DNA of 10,478 nt from Candidatus Aerophobota bacterium (GTDB lineage Bacteria; Aerophobota; Aerophobia; Aerophobales; AE-B3A). Below the pieces are notes generated by a model. That model ran no database searches and was not told the DNA's origin. It saw nothing but the letters and a program-made list of their open reading frames with translations. Shown here piece after piece: positions 6,626 through 10,478 of the stretch (positions are counted from its first letter, which is position 1; the number at the start of each line of letters is the position of its first letter). The position numbers and the translations under genes were made by a program. Location: positions 1 to 10,478 of the forward strand of contig DAOVGK010000056.1 in the NCBI GenBank assembly GCA_030672445.1. Reading direction: 5' to 3'.

Positions 6626-6653
6626 AAAATATCAAATTGGCCTAAGATGTCAA
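6626..6653 (-). promoter_or_regulatory. Candidate promoter for the HAD-membrane protein unit
   Basis: Read on the minus strand, a perfect TTGACA (6653-6648) is followed after 16 bases by TATTTT (6631-6626, 4 of 6 matches to the -10 box). It lies about 80 bases upstream of the chosen HAD start. Confidence 0.45.
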
Positions 6654-6709
6654 ATCTATGATTGACTCATAAAAAGATGAGGAAATTCCTTTGGTAGAGG
6701 TTGGAAAAT

Positions 6710-6737
6710 TTGACTTTTCTTTCCCTTCTATTATTCT
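6710..6737 (+). promoter_or_regulatory. Candidate promoter for the liv operon
   Basis: TTGACT (6710-6715, 5 of 6) and TATTCT (6732-6737, 4 of 6) are separated by 16 bases, with a leader of about 80 bases to livG. The GTGCCA/TGGCAC dyad at 6752-6773 would lie in the leader just after the start point, where a repressor could act. A weaker alternative is TTGAGA (6762-6767) with TAGGTA (6786-6791). Confidence 0.3.
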
Positions 6738-6824
6738 AAGCAGTTGAGATTGTGCCAAGCCTTGAGATGGCACTGCTATCTTTCTTAGGTATATCAGAGA
6801 ACGTAGCAAAAGAGGTGCAATGGA

Positions 6825-7577
6825 ATGTTGGAAGTAGTGAATCTGGAAAAAAGCTTTGGTGGAATTAAAGCCGTTGATAAATGCTCATTGAAGGTAAAGC
6901 AAGGCTCCATCACTGGCCTCATTGGACCTAACGGGGCCGGAAAAACCACCCTTTTTAATTTAATCACCGGATTTTATGAACCAGATGGGGGAGAGATCTG
7001 GTTCAGCGGGAAGCGAATTAACGGGCTTTCTCCCCATAAGATTGCCAGAAGAGCACTCACCAGAACCTTTCAAATTCCTCGAGAACTCAGGGAGATGACG
7101 GTACTGGAGAATCTAATGGTGGTCCCGGAGAACCAGGTAGGAGAGCGTATCTGGAATTCGTTTTTTCGCCCTAGAGTGGTGAGACGCCAGGAGAGAGAAC
7201 TTAGAGATGAGGCCCTGGACGTGCTGGAGTTTGTGGAGCTTATTGACCTGGCCAATGAATACGCCAAAAATCTATCCTCTGGTCAGAAAAAGCTTCTGGA
7301 ACTGGCTAGAACATTAATGGCTGAACCTAAAATGATCCTTCTCGATGAACCGGGGGCAGGAGTGAATCCGACCTTGATGAGAAAGCTGACCAAGAACATT
7401 GAGAATCTTCGCCAGAGAGGAAAAACCTTCTTTCTTATCGAGCACGATATGGATCTCATTATGAACCTTTGTGACACCGTAATAGTAATGAATAAGGGAA
7501 GACAACTGGCGGAGGGAACACCGGATGAGATCAAAGAGAATGAAAGCGTACTGGAGGCATATCTGGGAGGACGCTAG
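6825..7577 (+). CDS. livG: Branched-chain-type amino acid ABC transporter ATP-binding protein LivG
   Basis: This 250-residue cytoplasmic ATPase is one of the two different ATPases of HAAT-family importers (branched-chain amino acids, or sometimes amides or urea). Walker A is GPNGAGKTT (34-42). The signature is LSSGQKK, a common LivG variant of LSGGQ. Walker B is MILLDEP, followed by GAGVNPTL, and the switch histidine is in FLIEHDMDLIM. The long insert between Q-loop and signature (FQIPRELREMTVLENLMV onward) and the C-terminal EAYLGGR are LivG hallmarks. The start is ATG 6825, with AGAGGTG (6811-6817) seven bases upstream. It is the first gene of a tightly packed four-gene operon. The final Gly-Gly codons, GGAGGA, also serve as the ribosome binding site of livF. 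Confidence 0.94.
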   Translation: MLEVVNLEKSFGGIKAVDKCSLKVKQGSITGLIGPNGAGKTTLFNLITGFYEPDGGEIWFSGKRINGLSPHKIARRALTRTFQIPRELREMTVLENLMVVPENQVGERIWNSFFRPRVVRRQERELRDEALDVLEFVELIDLANEYAKNLSSGQKKLLELARTLMAEPKMILLDEPGAGVNPTLMRKLTKNIENLRQRGKTFFLIEHDMDLIMNLCDTVIVMNKGRQLAEGTPDEIKENESVLEAYLGGR

Positions 7578-7579
7578 AA

Positions 7580-8281
7580 ATGATCCTTGAAGCTCGCAAT
7601 ATTAAAGCTGGTTATGGAGGAGTGGAGATTCTGCACGGGATTTCTATAGGAGTAGAGAAGGGAGAGATTATTTCTATCATTGGTCCTAATGGAGCCGGTA
7701 AATCTACTCTCATGAAGACTATCCTCGGGCTCTTAAAGCCCACCCACGGCAAAATAACCTTTGATGGTCACGACATAACTGGTCTAGGCCCGGACAAGAT
7801 AGTACGGCGGGGCATCTGTTATGTTCCTCAAACGGACAATGTCTTTCCATCCTTAACGGTGGAAGAAAATCTGGAAATGGGAGCTTTTATCCGGAAGGAT
7901 GATTTTAGAGGGAGGATGCAAGAGGTCTATGGGATCTTCCCCGATTTAAAAGAGGCAAAAAGATTCCGAGTAAGAAAACTCTCAGGAGGTCAGCGCCAGA
8001 TGGTAGCTATGGCCAGGGCCTTAATGCTCGATCCCCAGGTTCTACTTCTGGATGAGCCTTCATCAAGTCTTTCTCCGAGGCTGGTAAAGTCAATCTTTGA
8101 AAAAATCGAAGAAATAAACAAATCCGGGGTAGGCATTCTCATGGTCGAGCAAAATGCCCGGGAGGCTTTGAAACTCTGTCATAGAGGATATGTTCTTGCC
8201 ATGGGATACAAGAAATTTGAAGACACCGGAGAGGCTCTATTAAATAACAAAAAGGTAGGAAAGCTTTATTTGGGAGGCTAG
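7580..8281 (+). CDS. livF: Branched-chain-type amino acid ABC transporter ATP-binding protein LivF
   Basis: This 233-residue second ATPase of the HAAT importer pairs with LivG on the cytoplasmic face. Walker A is GPNGAGKST (35-43). The Q-loop region YVPQTDNVFPSLTVEENL is the typical LivF form. The signature is LSGGQRQMVAMARAL, Walker B is VLLLDEP, and the switch position is VEQNAREAL, where the usual histidine is replaced by glutamine, as is normal in LivF. It starts two bases after the livG stop, with GGGAGG (7565-7570) nine bases upstream. The C-terminal LYLGG is encoded by codons that supply the ribosome binding site for livH. Length is normal for the family. Confidence 0.95.
   Translation: MILEARNIKAGYGGVEILHGISIGVEKGEIISIIGPNGAGKSTLMKTILGLLKPTHGKITFDGHDITGLGPDKIVRRGICYVPQTDNVFPSLTVEENLEMGAFIRKDDFRGRMQEVYGIFPDLKEAKRFRVRKLSGGQRQMVAMARALMLDPQVLLLDEPSSSLSPRLVKSIFEKIEEINKSGVGILMVEQNAREALKLCHRGYVLAMGYKKFEDTGEALLNNKKVGKLYLGG
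8272..8277 (+). promoter_or_regulatory. Ribosome binding site for livH, inside the livF 3' end
   Basis: GGGAGG lies six bases before a CTG at 8284 and supports that codon as the livH start. It is formed by the last Gly-Gly codons of livF. Confidence 0.7.
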
Positions 8282-8283
8282 CA

Positions 8284-9204
8284 CTGGAACTACTTTCTGG
8301 AATTCCCCAGTTAATTGTATACGGCATTATTTCGGGAAGTATTACTACGCTAGGGGCAATTGGTCTATCTCTGACCTACCGTATCTTGAATTTTGCCAAC
8401 TTCTCTCACGGTGATATTATGTCTCTGGGTGCCTTTCTGGCTCTAGTTTCTCTCACTCTGCTGCGAGGACTAGGCATTCCTGGCACTCCATTTGGCCCTC
8501 TTTCCTTTGGTTTGCCTATGATCCTGGCTTTTTTTATAGCTCTTTTATTGACAGGACTAGCCGCCATTATCATTGACCGGATCCTCTACCTGAGACTACG
8601 TAGAACGGGACCCATCATATTGCTCGTTGCCTCAGTGGGGGTCTCCTTTTCTTTAAGGAACATCATCCAGTTTATCTGGGGACCTCAGCCTCAGTACTAT
8701 TTTAAAGCGATCCAGATTGCGCGCAAGATACCTCTCCTGGGGATCAGGATCAAACCCGACGAGGTCTTTATTATCATAGTTGCGGCTCTCCTGGTTATTG
8801 GCTTGCATTTTTTCTTACAAAAGACCAAAACGGGTAAAGCCATGCGGGCTGCCTCCGACAATATGGAATTGGCCCGGGTTAGCGGCATCGATACGGAAAA
8901 AGTAATTATGTGGACCTGGGCAATTGGAGCATCTCTGGCTGCTGCAGGTGGGATATTAGCCGGGATCGAGAATAAATTTATAACCCCCAATATGGGCTGG
9001 CAGATGCTTCTTCCTATTTTTGCCGCCGTGATTCTGGGGGGAATAGGAAACCCTTATGGAGCAATGGCCGGAGGGATGATCATTGGTCTTTCAGGAGAGC
9101 TCTCTACTGCCTTCATTTCCACTGCCTATAAACCGGCAGTTGCTTTCGTAATTATAGTCATTATGCTGCTTATCAAACCCAGAGGACTTTTTGGAACAAG
9201 ATAA
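8284..9204 (+). CDS. livH: Branched-chain-type amino acid ABC transporter permease LivH (probable CTG start)
   Basis: This inner-membrane permease has 306 residues if it starts at CTG 8284. The frame is open from a TAA at 8245, and no ATG, GTG or TTG precedes TTG 8386. A start at 8386 would begin inside the conserved NFANFSHGD motif and remove the first membrane span, whose family-typical sequence (VYGIISGSITTLGAIGLSLT) is encoded upstream. The CTG has GGGAGG six bases before it and gives an N-terminus of normal LivH length. Further marks are INF/NFA-SHGD-x4-GAF near residue 40, the loop MRAASDNMELARVSGID that contacts the ATPases, and the glycine-rich AAAGGILAG and AVILGGIGNPYGA segments. 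It starts two bases after livF and abuts livM. Substrate within the HAAT group is not determined. Confidence 0.93.
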   Translation: MELLSGIPQLIVYGIISGSITTLGAIGLSLTYRILNFANFSHGDIMSLGAFLALVSLTLLRGLGIPGTPFGPLSFGLPMILAFFIALLLTGLAAIIIDRILYLRLRRTGPIILLVASVGVSFSLRNIIQFIWGPQPQYYFKAIQIARKIPLLGIRIKPDEVFIIIVAALLVIGLHFFLQKTKTGKAMRAASDNMELARVSGIDTEKVIMWTWAIGASLAAAGGILAGIENKFITPNMGWQMLLPIFAAVILGGIGNPYGAMAGGMIIGLSGELSTAFISTAYKPAVAFVIIVIMLLIKPRGLFGTR

Positions 9205-10230
9205 ATGGACACTTTGGTAGGGATTCTTAACTATCTGGTCTTCTTTGCCATCACGGCTGGTATCTATGCGGTTCTTTGCCTGGGACTAAATATCCAGTTT
9301 GGCTATACTGGTCTATTTAATATAGGAATTGCTGGTTTTTATGCAGTAGGGGCTTATACCTCAGCTCTTCTTTCGGGGCCCCCTCCGGGGTCTTTCGACT
9401 GGCGAACAGTGGGAGGCTTTCAGCTTCCTTGGGTGGTAGGACTTTTGGGAGCAATCATCGCTTCAGGGATAATAGCCTTCTTTATCGGACTTCTTACTCT
9501 ACGCCTTAAAGAAGACTATCTGGCCATTGCCACCATCGGAATTGCCGAAGTCATTCGGCTAATTTTAAAGAACGAGGGCTGGTTAAGCAATACCGTCTGG
9601 GGTATTAAACATATCCCCTCGCCTCTTCACCAACCTATCGAGGCGGGAGTCTCCAGTTTTCTTAAAGGACACCCTCATCTCTCGCCCTGGCTGGTTCATT
9701 TTATCTCCAATGCCTATAATTGGTTTTACCTGGCCCTGGTACTGGTAATTTTGGGACTTCTCTACTGGGTTAGCGAGAGGAGTATCCGATCCCCGTGGGG
9801 CCGGGTCTTAAGAACAATTCGCGAGGATGAAGCCGTAGCCACCGTGTCCGGGAAAAATGTTTTCTCGTTCAAGCTCCAGTCTTTCGTGTTAGGAGCCATG
9901 GTGATGGGAATAGCGGGGAGTCTCTACGCCCATTATGCCAAGTTCATTGATGCCAGCAGCTTTGAGCCTCTTTATGGTACCTTCTTTGTCTGGGTGATGC
10001 TGATCACTGGAGGAAGTGGAAACTCAAAGGGGGCCATCTTGGGGGCTTTTGTCATCTGGGGTATCTGGGCAGGAACGGAGTTTCTTACCGGGTATTTTGC
10101 TCTTTCTGGCACTCAAACCGGAGCTCTGCGTGTAATTGTCGTTGGAGTCCTTCTAGAGTTAACCCTGCTTTTGCGTCCCCAGGGCATTTTAGGCGAGGAA
10201 AAGATAGTTTCCAGGATGCTTAAGAAGTGA
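9205..10230 (+). CDS. livM: Branched-chain-type amino acid ABC transporter permease LivM
   Basis: This 341-residue inner-membrane permease is the partner of LivH. Family marks are LGLNIQFGYTGLFNIGIAGF (about 27-46), the segment LKEDYLAIATIGIAEVIRL, the cytoplasmic loop TIREDEAVATVSGKN, and the ending LLLRPQGILG. A hydrophilic stretch around residues 130-165 (KHIPSPLHQPIEAG... HPHLSPW) lies between membrane segments and matches the variable region of LivM. The ATG directly follows the livH stop with no gap; the ribosome binding site is weak, so translation is probably coupled to livH. It is the last gene of the operon, and the strong terminator lies about 180 bases downstream. Confidence 0.95.
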   Translation: MDTLVGILNYLVFFAITAGIYAVLCLGLNIQFGYTGLFNIGIAGFYAVGAYTSALLSGPPPGSFDWRTVGGFQLPWVVGLLGAIIASGIIAFFIGLLTLRLKEDYLAIATIGIAEVIRLILKNEGWLSNTVWGIKHIPSPLHQPIEAGVSSFLKGHPHLSPWLVHFISNAYNWFYLALVLVILGLLYWVSERSIRSPWGRVLRTIREDEAVATVSGKNVFSFKLQSFVLGAMVMGIAGSLYAHYAKFIDASSFEPLYGTFFVWVMLITGGSGNSKGAILGAFVIWGIWAGTEFLTGYFALSGTQTGALRVIVVGVLLELTLLLRPQGILGEEKIVSRMLKK

Positions 10231-10329
10231 GTTTAGGGTATCTTTTTGGGAGATTCAGTCAAAGAGTTTTTCTTGATCCCTAGAAATTTATAAATTATCC
10301 AAGGGCGAATGAGAACTTGCCCATAATCT

Positions 10330-10385
10330 GATAGTCGCAGGCTTTAGCCTGCGAAAACAAGCGCAACCTAAAGGTTGCGGCTACC
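10330..10385. repeat. Inverted pair of 24-base palindromic repeat units (REP/BIME-like)
   Basis: Unit 1 is 10330-10353 on the plus strand and unit 2 is 10385-10362 on the minus strand. They agree at 18 of 24 positions. Each has the form G-R-TAG-Y-CGCA, a two-base variable step, CTTTAG, then the complement ending TGCG, so each folds into a hairpin with a TTTA loop. The stems differ at two base pairs, and both changes keep pairing. The spacer is eight bases (10354-10361). The pair lies between livM and the terminator, outside any gene. It looks like a short dispersed palindromic element; copy number elsewhere cannot be seen from this window. Confidence 0.7.
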
Positions 10386-10412
10386 TTGCTCCATTTTCTT
10401 CCTTTTTCAAAA

Positions 10413-10448
10413 AAAAGAAGGCCTGCTCATCCGAACAGGCCTTCTTTT
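10413..10448 (+). terminator. Strong intrinsic terminator, probably bidirectional
   Basis: AAAAGAAGGCCTG (10413-10425) and CAGGCCTTCTTTT (10436-10448) form a perfect 13-bp stem with a ten-base loop. The stem is flanked by an A-run on the left and ends in T's on the right, so it can stop transcription from either side. It should end the liv operon, and also any minus-strand gene arriving from beyond the right edge. Confidence 0.85.
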
Positions 10449-10478
10449 AAGCTAAGTGCAGAGCTGATTCACATCTTA

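Larger units (their letters stand above)
6548..6824. other. Divergent intergenic region between the HAD unit and the liv operon
   Basis: About 280 bases hold no gene that I can support. They carry candidate promoters in both directions (listed separately) and a small dyad, GTGCCA (6752-6757) with TGGCAC (6768-6773), around a ten-base centre upstream of livG. The sequence TTGAGAT occurs twice here (6744-6750 and 6762-6768). No binding-protein gene for the Liv importer fits in this gap. Confidence 0.6.

Noticed and set aside
8386..8388. TTG 8386 as the start of livH
   Set aside because: It would delete the first membrane span and begin within a conserved family motif, and no ribosome binding site is placed for it.
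10330..10385. CRISPR array
   Set aside because: There are only two units, in inverted orientation, with an eight-base gap and no spacers or cas genes.
1..10478. A previously undescribed defence or mobile system
   Set aside because: All larger genes belong to recognised transporter, radical SAM, HAD or membrane families. There are no nucleases, toxins, integrases, transposases, reverse transcriptases or signs of an inserted island.

Overview
The window looks like a stretch of chromosome from an anaerobic, diderm (outer-membrane) bacterium. Its amino-acid-binding protein has a signal peptide with no lipobox cysteine, so it should be a free periplasmic protein rather than a lipoprotein. Start sites carry strong GGAGG-type ribosome binding sites. 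Two amino-acid importers next to a B12-type radical SAM enzyme would fit an amino-acid-fermenting or scavenging anaerobe. I cannot place it to a phylum; an uncultivated lineage is possible but is only a guess. Composition looks even throughout, and I see no phage, transposase, CRISPR array, rRNA or tRNA.

Layout. (1) Positions 1-1307, minus strand: a B12-binding radical SAM protein that runs off the left edge. (2) 1308-1839: a non-coding stretch with a possible short ORF or gene remnant, an AT-rich dyad and, at its right end, a good sigma70-type promoter. (3) 1840-4823, plus strand: a complete polar amino acid ABC importer in the order binding protein, permease, ATPase, permease. A 15-bp perfect hairpin sits between the binding protein and the first permease. 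(4) 5800-4889 and 6547-5822, minus strand: a two-gene unit with a HAD-superfamily hydrolase first, then a membrane protein with a YdjM/DUF457-like H/D pattern and an extra small beta-rich segment. (5) 6548-6824: a divergent intergenic region with candidate promoters both ways. (6) 6825-10230, plus strand: a branched-chain-amino-acid type (HAAT/Liv) importer in the order livG, livF, livH, livM, with no binding protein in the window. (7) 10231-10478: an inverted pair of palindromic repeat units followed by a strong intrinsic terminator.

The two importers probably bring amino acids into the cell at the expense of ATP. The first has all its parts here. The second needs a periplasmic binding protein encoded elsewhere. 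The HAD and membrane genes lie between them and have no obvious functional tie to transport.

The most interesting points are at the level of expression signals. livH appears to start at a CTG codon. The first polar permease has its ideal ribosome binding site placed for a non-standard ATC codon. The terminal Gly-Gly codons of LivG and LivF double as ribosome binding sites for the next gene. The repeat pair near the right end shows compensatory stem changes. I found no convincing new multi-gene system; most of the window is conventional transport.
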